Assembly (NCBI GenBank): GCA_002897735.1
Contig: BDTW01000052.1
Location: 64,634 to 128,633 of the forward strand
DNA length: 64,000 nt
Source of the DNA: a bacterium BMS3Bbin13
GTDB taxonomy: Bacteria; Pseudomonadota; Gammaproteobacteria; 21-64-14
Reading direction: 5' to 3'
Under the pieces are notes generated by a model. It was not told where the DNA came from, did not search any database, and saw only the letters and a program-made list of their open reading frames with translations. Below are positions 9,426-19,111 of the stretch, piece after piece. Position 1 is the first letter of the stretch. Each line of letters opens with the position of its first letter. The translations under genes and the position numbers were made by a program.

Positions 9426-9590
9426 CAGGGAATGGTCCGGCCCGCGCTTGATGACAATCTCCCACAGGCCGGCCGCGCTGGAAAACGGCTCATTCTCCGG
9501 CGCGTCGATCGAGGCGGGGGCGTCCGCCGATAGTCGGCTTGGCAGTCCGGCCGCCCACAGCAGCAGATGCGCGTCCAACAACAGCTTCAT
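9423..9590 (-). pseudogene. vapC: VapC-type PIN toxin, truncated at a dispersed repeat
   Basis: The reading MKLLLDAHLLLWAAGLPSRL with later AAGLWEIVIKRG is a PIN-domain ribonuclease of the Phd-partnered type, with the first acidic residue (D6) and the WEI block present. The frame ends after 55 codons at a TAG contributed by the dispersed repeat, where such toxins normally run about 125-130 residues. The downstream acidic residues of the active site are missing, so it is very probably inactive. Its ATG overlaps the antitoxin stop (ATGA). Confidence 0.75.
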
Positions 9591-9856
9591 GCGCCATCGC
9601 CGAGGAATCGCTCGATCTCGGCGCTACCCATCCGATCGAAGTCATCGGGTACGGTGCTGTGTCCGGCCGTGAAACCCGGCCGCTGCACCTGCCCGGCCTC
9701 CGGCGCGTTCAACGCCATGACCTTGAACATCGGCTTGCCTGCCTTGGCGATCACGAACGGCTCGCCCTTGGCGACTTGTTCGACCAGTCGGGATAAATGC
9801 GTCTTGGCTTCGTGGATGTTGATCGCGGGCCGTGGTGGAACAGTGGTGCAAGCCAC
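9587..9856 (-). CDS. Phd/YefM-family antitoxin
   Basis: An 89-residue antitoxin with the family core INIHEAKTHLSRLVEQVAKGEPFVIAKAGKPMFKVMAL, followed by a C-terminal tail that normally wraps the toxin (DDFDRMGSAEIERFLGD). The likely start is GTG at 9856. It is the first gene of a two-gene unit with the truncated PIN toxin, sharing ATGA. With a dead toxin it may be free to decay or retained as a repressor of its own promoter. Confidence 0.85.
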   Translation of the reverse strand: MACTTVPPRPAINIHEAKTHLSRLVEQVAKGEPFVIAKAGKPMFKVMALNAPEAGQVQRPGFTAGHSTVPDDFDRMGSAEIERFLGDGA

Positions 9857-9944
9857 ATGGACGCGGCCTTCCGGAAGTCCTTCTTTGATCGTATGGGCCT
9901 GGTGTCGCTGCCGGATACGACGCGACGGCTCCGGCGTCTTTCAT

Positions 9945-10018
9945 GAACCGCCGTATGCGGAACCGTACGTACGGATGTGTGAGGGGGCGGCGGGGGTGAC
10001 CCCGTCCCCTTACTCGAT
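9945..10018 (+). mobile_element. Probable group II intron 3' end (domains V-VI), no maturase
   Basis: GAACCGCCGTATGCGG / AACCGTACGTACGG folds into a domain V-like hairpin (CCGTA pairs TACGG, CGG pairs CCG). It is followed by GTGTGAG and a second G/C hairpin (GGGG...GGGGGTGACCCCG...CCCC) like domain VI, ending near TTACTCGAT. This resembles the 3' ends of bacterial group II introns. No reverse transcriptase or upstream intron domain is seen between 9857 and 9944, so it would be a solo remnant. The call is by memory of the motif, hence modest confidence. The rest of 9857-10242 holds nothing else recognisable. Confidence 0.45.
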
Positions 10019-10242
10019 GCCACACGCCGACGATCCGGGCCGGGCTCGCACGGCCGACAACGCGGAATCGTGCACCCGCGGCATCGGGTCATCCGACACC
10101 GTCGGCGGGGCAGGCCCCGCCCCATCGCCGGAACAGCCGGAAGATCGGGGGTCGGCACCATGTTGATGACGGTCGAGGCGGTCGGCGGGAAGCAGGCGCG
10201 GAAGCCGTTCTTCCCGAACACGAAGTCGTTCGGGCGCCGCCG

Positions 10243-10899
10243 TCAGGTCAGGGTGCGCACCCCGTCCGGCGTCCCGAGGATCAGCACGTCCGCCGGGCGC
10301 AGCGCGAAGATCCCGTTGGTGACCACGCCGGGGATGTCGTTGAGGTCCGCTTCGAGTCGGGCCGGCTCCAGGATCTTGAGGCCGCGCACGTCGAGGATCA
10401 CGTTCCCATTGTCGGTCACGAAGCCCTCGCGCAGTACCGGCCAGCCGCCACGCTTGACCAGCTGGCGTGCCACGAAACTGCGCGCCATCGGGATGACCTC
10501 GACCGGCAGCGGGAAGTCACCGAGCACGTCCACCAGCTTGGCCTCATGGGCGATGCACACGAACTTGCGACTCGCCCCGGCGACGATCTTCTCCCGGGTG
10601 AGCGCTCCCCCGCCGCCCTTGATGAGCTGCAGGTGACGGGTGGCCTCGTCGGTCCCGTCCACGTAGAGCGGGAGGTCGCCGACGTCGTTGAGATCCAGGA
10701 CGGGAATCCCGTGCGACCTGAGACGTTCCGCCGAACTCTCGGAACTGGCGACGGCCCCGTCGATCTTCGACTTGATCCGCGCCAGGGCGTCGATGAACCG
10801 GTCGGCGGTGGAGCCGGTCCCGACGCCGATCACGGTGCCGGATTCCACGTATTCCAGCGCCGCCTCCGCCGCTTGCCGTTTCAGATCATCATCGTTCAT
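10243..10899 (-). CDS. rpiA: Ribose-5-phosphate isomerase A
   Basis: Interconverts ribose 5-phosphate and ribulose 5-phosphate, serving the pentose phosphate pathway and, in this probable autotroph, Calvin cycle regeneration. The 218-residue length is standard. Motifs seen: [17 protein letters not shown] (phosphate loop), [36 protein letters not shown] with the catalytic Asp/Glu/Lys, and the terminal [19 protein letters not shown]. It is monocistronic; phosphoribulokinase lies much further along. Confidence 0.96.
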   Translation of the reverse strand: MNDDDLKRQAAEAALEYVESGTVIGVGTGSTADRFIDALARIKSKIDGAVASSESSAERLRSHGIPVLDLNDVGDLPLYVDGTDEATRHLQLIKGGGGALTREKIVAGASRKFVCIAHEAKLVDVLGDFPLPVEVIPMARSFVARQLVKRGGWPVLREGFVTDNGNVILDVRGLKILEPARLEADLNDIPGVVTNGIFALRPADVLILGTPDGVRTLT

Positions 10900-11181
10900 G
10901 GCGTCTCCGAAAGTGCTGCGTGACCCGAATGGCGCTTACCCGAGCCGCGACCATTGAAACCAAGCCGAACGGCGTTGAGGCGAGCCACGGAACGCACGGA
11001 AAACTTGCGCCTTCGTCCGTGGGTTTCGTGGCCGTTTCTTGACGATACGCGCACCAAGCGAACGCCATTCCCGTGTACCGCTGATCATACCGCGCGCCGG
11101 TGGCGCTGCAAACCCGGGGCGGTGGTCGTGGGGCGCGCTCCCTTCCTGGCGCGGGTGTCCGGCTCCTGCTAACGTAGGATA

Positions 11182-12711
11182 ATGCCAAAACGCTACCTCG
11201 AAAAGATCCTCACCGCGCGCGTCTACGACGTCGCGGTGGAGACTCCATTGAGTGAAGCGCCGTTGCTCTCCGGCCGGCTTGGGAACCGCGTGCTGCTCAA
11301 GCGCGAGGACCTGCAGCCCGTGTTCTCCTTCAAGCTGCGCGGCGCCTACAACAAGATGGCCGGTCTCTCGCCCGAGGCGGCCGCGCGCGGGGTGGCGGCG
11401 GCGTCGGCCGGCAATCACGCCCAGGGCGTGGCGCTCGCCGCCCAGCACCTGGGGATCCGGGCGCTCATCGTCATGCCCCGGACCACGCCGGCCATCAAGG
11501 TCGATGCGGTGCGCGCTCGCGGCGCCCGCATCGTGTTGCACGGCGATACCTATGACGAGGCCTGTCGTCAGGCGATCCGCCTGACCCGGGAGCGGGGGCT
11601 GACCTTCATCCACCCCTACGACGATCCGGAAGTCATTGCGGGGCAGGGCACCATCGCTATGGAGATCCTGCGTCAGCACCCCGGACCGCTGCATGCCGTC
11701 TTCGTCCCGGTGGGGGGCGGGGGGCTCATCGCCGGGATCGCCGCATATGTGAAGTCTCTGCGTCCGGAGGTCCGGATCGTGGGCGTGGAACCCGACGACG
11801 CCGCCTGCCTGTACCGGGCCCTGGAACGCGGGCGGCGGGTCTCACTGAAGCAGGTCGGCATCTTCGCCGACGGCGTCGCCGTTCGCCAGGTCGGGCGGGA
11901 GCCGTTCCGGATCGCACGGCGCCTGGTCGACGAGGTGGTCCTCACGAGTTCCGATGAGATCTGCGCGGCCATCAAGGACGTGTTCGACGACACCCGTTCG
12001 ATCGTGGAGCCGGCCGGCGCGCTCGCCGTCGCCGGCATCAAGCGTTACGTCGAGCGCACCGGCATTCGCGGCGTGGATCTGGTGGCGATCAACAGCGGTG
12101 CCAATATCAACTTCGACGGTCTGCGTCACGTCGCCGAGCGGGCCGAACTGGGCGAACGCCGCGAGGCCCTGGTGGCGGTGACGATCCCGGAGCGGCCCGG
12201 GAGCTTCCGTGCGTTCTGCCGTGCCATCGGGCACCGCGGCATCACCGAGTTCAACTACCGATACGCCGACCCCGCCGCGGCCCATGTGTTCGCAGGCGTG
12301 AAGCTCGACGATGGGGGCGAGGGACGGGATCGGCTGATTCACGACCTGCGGACCCGGGGCTACCCCGTCACCGATTTGACCGACAACGAGATGGCGAAGC
12401 TGCATGTACGTTACATGGTGGGGGGGCACGCGCCGGAGATCCGCGACGAGCGGCTCTACCGTTTCGAGTTTCCCGAGCGCCCGGGTGCGCTGCTGCGATT
12501 CCTCACGCGCATCGGTCACCGGTGGAACATCAGCATGTTTCACTACCGCAACCACGGCGCCGATTACGGACGTGTTCTGGTCGGCATCCAGGTGCCGCGC
12601 GGCGATCATGCGCGCTTTATCGAATTCCTGGAAGGTTTGGGATATCCGTATCGCGAGGAGACCGGAAACCCCGTGTACGGGTTGTTCCTGGGGCCGCCAA
12701 GTTCTGCATAG
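11182..12711 (+). CDS. ilvA: Threonine ammonia-lyase, biosynthetic (threonine deaminase)
   Basis: PLP enzyme that deaminates L-threonine to 2-oxobutanoate, the committed step to isoleucine. The 509-residue length equals the biosynthetic, allosteric form. PLP lysine is K51 in SFKLRGAYNK; ASAGNHAQGVA and the phosphate loop VGGGGLIAGIAAY (about 176-188) are intact. Two ACT-like regulatory repeats fill the C-terminal third (VTIPERPGSFRAF and FEFPERPGALLRF), so isoleucine feedback control is expected. No ilv operon neighbours are present. Confidence 0.96.
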   Translation: MPKRYLEKILTARVYDVAVETPLSEAPLLSGRLGNRVLLKREDLQPVFSFKLRGAYNKMAGLSPEAAARGVAAASAGNHAQGVALAAQHLGIRALIVMPRTTPAIKVDAVRARGARIVLHGDTYDEACRQAIRLTRERGLTFIHPYDDPEVIAGQGTIAMEILRQHPGPLHAVFVPVGGGGLIAGIAAYVKSLRPEVRIVGVEPDDAACLYRALERGRRVSLKQVGIFADGVAVRQVGREPFRIARRLVDEVVLTSSDEICAAIKDVFDDTRSIVEPAGALAVAGIKRYVERTGIRGVDLVAINSGANINFDGLRHVAERAELGERREALVAVTIPERPGSFRAFCRAIGHRGITEFNYRYADPAAAHVFAGVKLDDGGEGRDRLIHDLRTRGYPVTDLTDNEMAKLHVRYMVGGHAPEIRDERLYRFEFPERPGALLRFLTRIGHRWNISMFHYRNHGADYGRVLVGIQVPRGDHARFIEFLEGLGYPYREETGNPVYGLFLGPPSSA

Positions 12712-12726
12712 CGGATGTTTTTCGGT

Positions 12727-12753
12727 AAAAAAAAGGCCCGCTGAATGCGGGCC
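12727..12753 (-). terminator. Rho-independent terminator for the H1-like gene
   Basis: On the minus strand GGCCCGC-ATTCA-GCGGGCC is followed by an eight-T run. It lies about 70 bases past the H1-like stop. It also falls just past the ilvA stop, but lacks T residues on that strand, so it serves the minus-strand gene. Confidence 0.85.
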
Positions 12754-12826
12754 TCGTGCGTGCTTCGCTGCAAACGGATCACTGCTGTTTTCGAACCTGC
12801 GGTGACCGAACCGCCCGGTGGCGTCG

Positions 12827-13003
12827 CTATCTTTTCTTCTTTGCGGTCTTGCGTTTTACAGTCTTCTTCTTGGCGATCTTCCTCTTGACAGTAGCCTTCT
12901 TCTTTGCGGTCTTGCGCTTTACCGTCTTCTTCGCGACCTTTCTTTTGGTCACGGCCTTCTTCTTCGCCGTCTTCCGTTTCGTGATTGCTTTCTTCTTTGC
13001 CAT
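12827..13003 (-). CDS. Histone H1-like, lysine-rich DNA-binding protein
   Basis: A 58-residue protein composed almost wholly of repeated basic motifs (AKKKAITKRKT, AKKKAVTKRKV and similar), like the C-terminal tail of histone H1 and bacterial Hc1/AlgP-type proteins. It should bind DNA or RNA non-specifically as a nucleoid component. The start at 13003 (MAKKKAITKRK) has a GGGAGG upstream; a longer in-frame start at 13051 is less likely. The gene consists of degenerate 15-30 bp repeats, so copy number may vary between strains. Confidence 0.8.
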   Translation of the reverse strand: MAKKKAITKRKTAKKKAVTKRKVAKKTVKRKTAKKKATVKRKIAKKKTVKRKTAKKKR

Positions 13004-13439
13004 AGTAACCTCCCGAGTTACTATTAGTTGCCCGCTCCCGAGTATATACAACCTGCTTCAAAATGCTAGTGATTTTTGATATAGGAGTGTCCGCCGCCGC
13101 GCGCCGTGGTCGGCCCTGTATCCGACCGACACGCGATCGCGCAATGCGATGCCGGGTGCCGCGTTGCATCGTACCGCTTTCCCTTGATTCGGAACGACTC
13201 GTCGTCGAACGCGTCATCGACGGCGACGACCGGACGTTGCACTGCATGGAACGTTTCGAGGGTGCGTCGTCACCCGTGTATTTCAGGCGCATCGGCCCCA
13301 TCGCCTTTAGCGTCGCGACACGCCCGATGACCGCGTCGGTGCGTTCGTATGCATCCCGCACGGCGAAGGACGCGGTGATCCGGCCGATCGGTGGATTCCG
13401 GATCGAGCATCCCGGGTGCATCTTACCAACCGCCCGGTA
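13004..13439. other. Intergenic region without a supported gene
   Basis: Several short frames cross this stretch but none has recognisable domains, a convincing ribosome site or consistent codon bias. The first 70 bases are AT-rich and probably carry the promoter of the H1-like gene. No 6S RNA-like structure was recognised, although fau often neighbours ssrS. Confidence 0.4.
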
Positions 13440-14027
13440 TTACGCCTCCCAGCGATAGAGCGCGCGCTCGGTGGCGCATCCCTGCAGCCGGATATCCCAG
13501 GGTCGGTGCGGCAGTGCGGCCACCTCCTGGAACCCGTAGGCCATCCCCAGCAGGCGCGGTTTGCGCCAACGGCTGCGCGCGCGCAGGTAGGCGAAGGTGC
13601 GGTCGTAGAATCCCCCGCCCATACCGAGGCGCCCGCCGCCGGCGTCGAAGGCGACCAGCGGTGCGAGCACCAGGTCCAGTGCCCACGGCGCCACCCGCCG
13701 TTCGCCGCCGGCCGCCGGTTCCGGGATACCGAACCGGTTGTGCACCAGTGCATCGCCGGGACGGTAAGGGGCGAACCACAGCCGGTCCTGCAAGGGATCG
13801 AGCACGGGCAGATAGACCGTCTTGTGCAAGGCCCGGGCGCGGTGCAGCAGCGGTGCCGGATCCAGTTCCCCGTCCACCGCCAGGTAGGCGGCCACGCGCC
13901 GGCTGCGCAGGAACCAGTCGCTGCCCGCCAGTCGCCGGGCGATGCGCTCGGCGATCGCGGCGCGCGAGGCGGCGTCGAGCGCTCGGCGCTTGCGCCGCAT
14001 CTCCCTACGCAGCGCCGTCGGATCCAT
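13440..14027 (-). CDS. fau: 5-formyltetrahydrofolate cyclo-ligase
   Basis: ATP-dependent conversion of 5-formyl-THF to 5,10-methenyl-THF. The 195-residue protein shows the N-terminal basic [12 protein letters not shown], the folate/ATP core [18 protein letters not shown], and the diagnostic [19 protein letters not shown] loop. Its first 23 bases overlap the end of nadC, so the two are probably translated together. Often annotated ygfA/fau. Confidence 0.92.
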   Translation of the reverse strand: MDPTALRREMRRKRRALDAASRAAIAERIARRLAGSDWFLRSRRVAAYLAVDGELDPAPLLHRARALHKTVYLPVLDPLQDRLWFAPYRPGDALVHNRFGIPEPAAGGERRVAPWALDLVLAPLVAFDAGGGRLGMGGGFYDRTFAYLRARSRWRKPRLLGMAYGFQEVAALPHRPWDIRLQGCATERALYRWEA

Positions 14028-14925
14028 CGGTCCCGCTCGCGTGAAAACGCATGGACAGGTCCACGGCGCGCACGTCCTTGGTCAATGTGCCGATCGAGAT
14101 GTCGTCCACCCCGGTGGCCGCCACCGCGGCGACTTGTTCGTAGCGCACGCCCCCCGAGGCCTCCAGCCGCGCCCGCCCGCCGGTCAGTGTCACGGCGCGG
14201 CGCAGCGATTCGAGATCGAAATTGTCGAGCAGTATGCGCTCGACGCGGGTCTCCAGGGCCTCGCGCAGTTGTTCCAGGTTCTCCACCTCGACCTCCACCG
14301 GCAATTCCGGGCACACGCGGCGCGCGGCGCACACCGCGGCGTCCAGCGAACCGCAGGCGGCGATGTGATTCTCCTTGATGAGCAGCGCGTCGTAGAGGCC
14401 CATCCGGTGATTGTGTCCTCCGCCGCAGCGCACTGCGAACTTCTGCGCGGCGCGCAGGCCGGGCAGGGTCTTACGTGTGTCGAGAATTCGTGCCCGCGTA
14501 CCGGCCGTCGCATCCACGAAGCGCCGCGTGCGCGTCGCAACGCCGGAGAGCAACTGTAGGAAGTTGAGCGCGGTACGCTCGCCGGTGAGCAGTGCCCGGG
14601 CCGGGCCCTCCAGGGTGCAGAGCGTGTGCCCGGCGCACACGCGCTCCCCGTCGTGCACGTACCACGCGATCCGCATGCCGCCGTCCATTTGGGCGAACAC
14701 TTCGTCGAACCAGGGTCGGCCGCCGACGACGCAGTCCTCGCGGCTGAGGACCGTCGCGCACGCGCGTGCGTCCTCCGGCACCAGTTGCGCGGTCCGGTCG
14801 CCGTCCCCGACGTCCTCGCTCAGCGCGCGGCGCACGTCCGCCGCCACCGCCCGTCGATCGGGGGCATCTCCTCCTATACCGGGGGTCTCCCGGGCGGCGT
14901 CGGGGTTTGTTCGAGAACCACTCAT
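14005..14925 (-). CDS. nadC: Nicotinate-nucleotide pyrophosphorylase (quinolinate phosphoribosyltransferase)
   Basis: Makes nicotinate mononucleotide from quinolinate and PRPP in de novo NAD synthesis. The 306-residue protein has [31 protein letters not shown], the catalytic block [41 protein letters not shown], and [13 protein letters not shown] with the C-terminal SIGTLTKDV. The start at 14925 has GGAAGG nearby, and its ATGA overlaps the nhaA stop. The operon nhaA-nadC-fau is therefore tightly coupled. Confidence 0.95.
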   Translation of the reverse strand: MSGSRTNPDAARETPGIGGDAPDRRAVAADVRRALSEDVGDGDRTAQLVPEDARACATVLSREDCVVGGRPWFDEVFAQMDGGMRIAWYVHDGERVCAGHTLCTLEGPARALLTGERTALNFLQLLSGVATRTRRFVDATAGTRARILDTRKTLPGLRAAQKFAVRCGGGHNHRMGLYDALLIKENHIAACGSLDAAVCAARRVCPELPVEVEVENLEQLREALETRVERILLDNFDLESLRRAVTLTGGRARLEASGGVRYEQVAAVAATGVDDISIGTLTKDVRAVDLSMRFHASGTDGSDGAA

Positions 14926-16316
14926 CCTTCCGTCTCTTGACACGCACCGGGAGGGGCCGCAGGCCGGCGCGTTACCGCCAGCAGCCACAGATAGCCGCCG
15001 AGTCCGGCACACACGGACGCGAGCAGTACCCCCGTCTTGGCCATCATCAGGGCGTTGCCGGAGCCCGGGAAGGCGAGTTCCGCGATGAAGATCGACATCG
15101 TGAAACCGATCCCGCCGATGAGCCCGATACCGACGATGTGGCGCATCCCGGTGCCGGCCGGCAGCCGCCCCAGCCCCAGGCGCACGCCGACCCAGGTGAC
15201 ACCGGCGATGCCGATGAACTTGCCCGCCACCAGGCCCAGGAACACGCCGAGCGTGGCCGGGTGTGTCAGGGCCGCGCGCAGCGCGTGCGCATCGAGCGGG
15301 ATGCCCGCGTTGGCGAGTGCGAACAGCGGCATCACCACCAGCGCCACCGGCAGGTGCAACGTGTGTTCGAGACGTTGCAGCGGCGTCGCGACCCGATGTG
15401 TACCCTGCTCGAGGTTATGCACCAGCGAGGAGCGCCCGATGTTGCCGAGCAGCGTCGACCCGTCGCCGCCGGCCCGGTCGTAGCGCTCCATCAGCTCGCG
15501 CACGTAGTCGCTGAAGCGCCGCGGGTCGTACCGGGCGCGGGCCGGGATGGTCAAGGCCGTCAGCACGCCGGCGATGGTCGCATGGATTCCCGAGTAGAGC
15601 AGCATCAGCCACAAGAGGGTGCCGGTCAGAAAATACGGGAGGGGATGGCGGATCCCGCTGCGGTTGAACACGACCAGCAGCACGAGCAGTGCCGCCGCCC
15701 CCGCCAGCGGCACGGCGGCGATCCGGCTGGTGTAGAACAGGGCGATGACCAGCACCGCGCCGAGATCGTCGACGATCGCCAGGGCCAGCAGGAAGGTGAT
15801 CAGTCCCTTGGGGATGCGCCGCCCCAGCAGCACGAGCACCCCGACCGCGAACGCGATGTCCGTGGCCATGGGCACGCCCCAGCCGTCGAGATACGGCCCG
15901 CCCGGGTTGATCGCCGCATAGATCAGTGCGGGCACCGCCATCCCGCCCACTGCGGCGGCCACGGGCAGGGCCGCCTGGCGCAGACTGGCCAGTTCGCCGA
16001 CCAGGACCTCCCGTTTGATCTCCAACCCCACGACGAAGAAGAACAGCGTCATGAGGCCGTCGTTGATCCAGTGGTGCAGCGACTTCTCCAGTCGCCAGTT
16101 GCCGATCTGGAAACCGATCGGCGTGTTCAGCACGTGATGATAGAGTTCCGCCGCCGGTGAGTTCGCGAGGATCAGCGCGAGCGCCGCGCAGGCCATGAGG
16201 ATCACGCCGCCCGTGGCCTCGTGCCGGATGAACTCCTCCATGGGTGTGAGCAGCCGGCTGAAGGCGTTCTCCCACGGCGCCTTGTGCGTGTGTACCGGCT
16301 CCGGATGTCCGTGCAA
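14922..16316 (-). CDS. nhaA: Na+/H+ antiporter NhaA
   Basis: Inner-membrane antiporter exporting Na+ in exchange for H+. The protein has about 12 hydrophobic spans and NhaA landmarks: [18 protein letters not shown], the ion-binding DIAFAVGVL and [15 protein letters not shown], and [12 protein letters not shown]. The start is unsettled. A TTG at 16316 has AGGAGG at 16324-16329 with 7-base spacing and is preferred; ATGs at 16349 and 16241 are alternatives. The histidine-rich N-terminus ([10 protein letters not shown]) is not usual for E. coli NhaA. First gene of nhaA-nadC-fau. Confidence 0.93.
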   Translation of the reverse strand: MHGHPEPVHTHKAPWENAFSRLLTPMEEFIRHEATGGVILMACAALALILANSPAAELYHHVLNTPIGFQIGNWRLEKSLHHWINDGLMTLFFFVVGLEIKREVLVGELASLRQAALPVAAAVGGMAVPALIYAAINPGGPYLDGWGVPMATDIAFAVGVLVLLGRRIPKGLITFLLALAIVDDLGAVLVIALFYTSRIAAVPLAGAAALLVLLVVFNRSGIRHPLPYFLTGTLLWLMLLYSGIHATIAGVLTALTIPARARYDPRRFSDYVRELMERYDRAGGDGSTLLGNIGRSSLVHNLEQGTHRVATPLQRLEHTLHLPVALVVMPLFALANAGIPLDAHALRAALTHPATLGVFLGLVAGKFIGIAGVTWVGVRLGLGRLPAGTGMRHIVGIGLIGGIGFTMSIFIAELAFPGSGNALMMAKTGVLLASVCAGLGGYLWLLAVTRRPAAPPGACQETEG

Positions 16317-16586
16317 CGACCGGCCTCCTCTTGCCCCGGGTGCTCGCATGCTCGCGTCGCCGGCCATCATAGCAGCCGCCGGGCGCGGACGCGCCTCGGG
16401 AGCACTTTCCGCGGTGCGGGTCAAGGGGCGGGAGGTGCCGATTTTGCCAAGTCGGTCACACTGAATCCTATCAATGAACGGGCCGTCGCCGTCGCTACCC
16501 TGTCCGCAGATACAGGATGTGTCGATGTTCCAGCGCGGCGTCCCGACCCGCCCCCGTTCCTTAACAGCGCAACGATGGTGAACGCT

Positions 16587-19010
16587 ATGAGCACCGATCA
16601 GAACATCGTCTACTTCGCGGACCCGGACAAGGTACCCGCCAAGGACGAAAATCCCACGACGCGGCGGCCCCTCCAGGAACTGCAGGATCAATTCGTGCGT
16701 CGCGTGACCGAGTTGTTCGCGGCGATGCTCGACAACACCGATGACGCCCTGTTCGCACTCGCCGACAAGGCCGAAAGCAACAGCGTGCAGAGCATGTACT
16801 TCGACTCGATGCGCGAGGTGCGCCTCAAGCGCGGCGAGATGGAGGCCCGCTTTCGCGCCGAGGTGCTGGACGACTTCCGCGCCCTGCGTCGTCAACCCGT
16901 CGGCACCGCGTCGGCGGATGGTAAGCGCGAGGTCGCCGACGGCTCGTGCGAGGAACTCTCGCTGGTCGGGCACGATGACCTGGAGGAGTCACTGGCGATC
17001 GACGGCATGGTCGGCAAGGCGCGTTCCCGCCACGCCCAGGTCCTCGCGCAGTTGCGGGTGCGCCTGGACCATCTTCTGCCCGGGGTCGGGCTCGATGAAG
17101 GGGCCGGCCCCGTGGATCCCCTGCGCCTGTGCGGGGCCTTTCGCCGCGCGGGGCAGGTACTGGATCTCGAGGTCCGCGCCAAGCTGGTGGTCTACAAGCT
17201 CTTCGACAAGTCGGTGATGGAGGCGCTGGGCGAACTCTACACCCAGCTCAATCACCTGCTCATCAACGCCGGTGTGTTGCCGCACATCAAGCTCAAAGCG
17301 CCGGGGGCGCGCGCGTCGGCCGGCGGGTATCGACCGCGCGACGGCGACCCGGACCCGCCTTTCGCAGGGATCGGGGAGGATCCCTGCGTCTATGCCGCCG
17401 GTGAGGACGGCGAGGTCTTCGGCGCGCTGCAGACGCTGCTCGCCGACCGGCGCGGGGCGGTACCGGGCGCCAACCCGCCGGGCGCCGCGATCGGCGCCGG
17501 CATGACAGCGGCCTACGCGCCGGGCGACGTGCTCCGGGCGCTCAGCCTGCTGCAGACCGGCCACCGGCTCCCGCCGCCCGAGGGGGAGGCGCGCGCCCTG
17601 GGGCCGGTGGAATTGCGCACCGCCCTGGGTGGTGCGCTTGCGCAGCTGCCGGGGGGCGGATTCGGCAAGGCGCTCGGGCGGGCCGACGAGGACATCATCG
17701 ACATCGTCGCCATGCTGTTCGACTTCATTCTCGGCGATGGTGCGCTGCCCGATCGTGCCAAGGCGCTGCTGGCGCAGCTCCAGATCCCCATGATCAAGGT
17801 GGCGTTCCTGGACAAGTCGTTCTTCAGCAGTCGCCGGCACCCGGCGCGGCAACTGCTGAACGAACTCGCGCAGGCCGTGGCCGACACCGATGCCCCCGAG
17901 GCCGTGTACCGGTGTACCGCCGAGGCCGTGGACCGGATCCTGCAGGAGTTCGAAAACGACGTTGGCGTCTTCGCGCAGGTGCTGGAGGCGTACCGCCGCG
18001 ACATCGCACCCGAGGCGACGCCCGAACCCGAACCCGGTCCGGACGCGGATCCGGTGGCCGCCGCCCGCGAACGTGCCCGCACGACGATCGCCCGGTGCCT
18101 CGAGGGACGCGATCCGCCGGCGGTGGTCGCGGCGTTGCTGCACGACGCCTGGATGGAAGTGCTCACCGAGATCGCGCTCGACGAGCAGGCCGGCCCCGCC
18201 GACTGGGATGGCGCCGTGGAGGTCGTGGAGCGGGTGCTGTGGAGCGTCGAGCCGAAGGCCGACTACGAGGAGCGCAAGCGACTGATCGGCGCGATTCCCG
18301 GCCTATTGCGCGACCTGCGTCGTGGACTGGCACGCATCTCGATGCCGTCCCGGCAACTCGGCACCTGTTTCCAGGCGCTCCAGGAGTGTCATATCGAGTG
18401 CATCAAGGACACGGCGTTCCCGGCGGGCGGGGCTGCGCATGCGGAACCGGCGGGCGCACAGGCCGAGGCGGAAGTGGAAGTGGAAGTGGAAGCGGAAGCG
18501 GAAGCGGAAGACACCGCTCCCGCGCCCTCGGCGGACGAACCGCAGCCCGAGGATTCCGCACCGGCGCAGACCGCGGCGTCCGAGACCCTGCCGGAACCGG
18601 TGGCCGTTCCCGATCCGCCGGAGGCAGGCGGCGACTGGGACGCGGATCCCGGGGCCGGGGACGTGGAGGAGATCGTCCTGTGCGGGGACCCGGGTCCGGA
18701 GGCGGCCGGTACCGGAGGCACGGAGGAGGACGACGAACACATCCGGCGCCTGCGTGCGATCGCGGTCGGGACCCGGTTCGAGTTCACGGAACCCGGCGGG
18801 GCAAGCGTACATGCCAAGCTCTCGGCACGGATCGAGCGCACGGGCAAGTTCATCTTCGTCAATCGTGCCGGATTCAAGGTCGCCGAGAAGAGTCTGCACG
18901 GCCTGGCCATGGAAATGCGGCGCGGTACCGCGGACATCCTCGACGAAGGGTTACTGTTCGACAAGGCCCTGGAGGCGGTGATCTCCAACCTGCGCAAGGC
19001 GCGCGCCTGA
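16587..19010 (+). CDS. DUF1631 family protein with acidic repeat linker
   Basis: A protein of about 807 residues of a conserved proteobacterial family of unknown function (DUF1631; sometimes mis-annotated as thymidine phosphorylase). Characteristic pieces are LQDQFVRRVTELFAAMLDN, LFDFILGDGALPDRAKALLAQLQIPMIKVAFLDKSFF and HPARQLLNELAQA. The C-terminal region (GTRFEFTEPGG...AKLSARIERTGKFIFVNRAG) has a PilZ-like beta character. Between them is a Glu/Ala/Val low-complexity stretch encoded by short hexanucleotide repeats at 18469-18510. The start is 16587 (MSTDQ) or 16575; neither has a strong ribosome site. Probably cytoplasmic. Confidence 0.85.
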   Translation: MSTDQNIVYFADPDKVPAKDENPTTRRPLQELQDQFVRRVTELFAAMLDNTDDALFALADKAESNSVQSMYFDSMREVRLKRGEMEARFRAEVLDDFRALRRQPVGTASADGKREVADGSCEELSLVGHDDLEESLAIDGMVGKARSRHAQVLAQLRVRLDHLLPGVGLDEGAGPVDPLRLCGAFRRAGQVLDLEVRAKLVVYKLFDKSVMEALGELYTQLNHLLINAGVLPHIKLKAPGARASAGGYRPRDGDPDPPFAGIGEDPCVYAAGEDGEVFGALQTLLADRRGAVPGANPPGAAIGAGMTAAYAPGDVLRALSLLQTGHRLPPPEGEARALGPVELRTALGGALAQLPGGGFGKALGRADEDIIDIVAMLFDFILGDGALPDRAKALLAQLQIPMIKVAFLDKSFFSSRRHPARQLLNELAQAVADTDAPEAVYRCTAEAVDRILQEFENDVGVFAQVLEAYRRDIAPEATPEPEPGPDADPVAAARERARTTIARCLEGRDPPAVVAALLHDAWMEVLTEIALDEQAGPADWDGAVEVVERVLWSVEPKADYEERKRLIGAIPGLLRDLRRGLARISMPSRQLGTCFQALQECHIECIKDTAFPAGGAAHAEPAGAQAEAEVEVEVEAEAEAEDTAPAPSADEPQPEDSAPAQTAASETLPEPVAVPDPPEAGGDWDADPGAGDVEEIVLCGDPGPEAAGTGGTEEDDEHIRRLRAIAVGTRFEFTEPGGASVHAKLSARIERTGKFIFVNRAGFKVAEKSLHGLAMEMRRGTADILDEGLLFDKALEAVISNLRKARA

Positions 19011-19111
19011 GCGGGCGTACCCCGGCGAACGGGCGGCGCGTTCCGGGAAGGTGGAAGTTGCGCAAGCCCGGACGGATCCGGGATCGGGTGTGTGGGCCGC
19101 CGCCCCGGAGA

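Noticed and set aside
9857-9944. C-terminus of a group II intron maturase before the domain V-like hairpin
   Set aside because: The bases encode no maturase motifs; only the structural 3' end is suggested.
13004-13439. 131-codon plus-strand gene or a 6S RNA near fau
   Set aside because: No domain, ribosome site or conserved neighbour order; no 6S-like long stem with central bubble was recognised.
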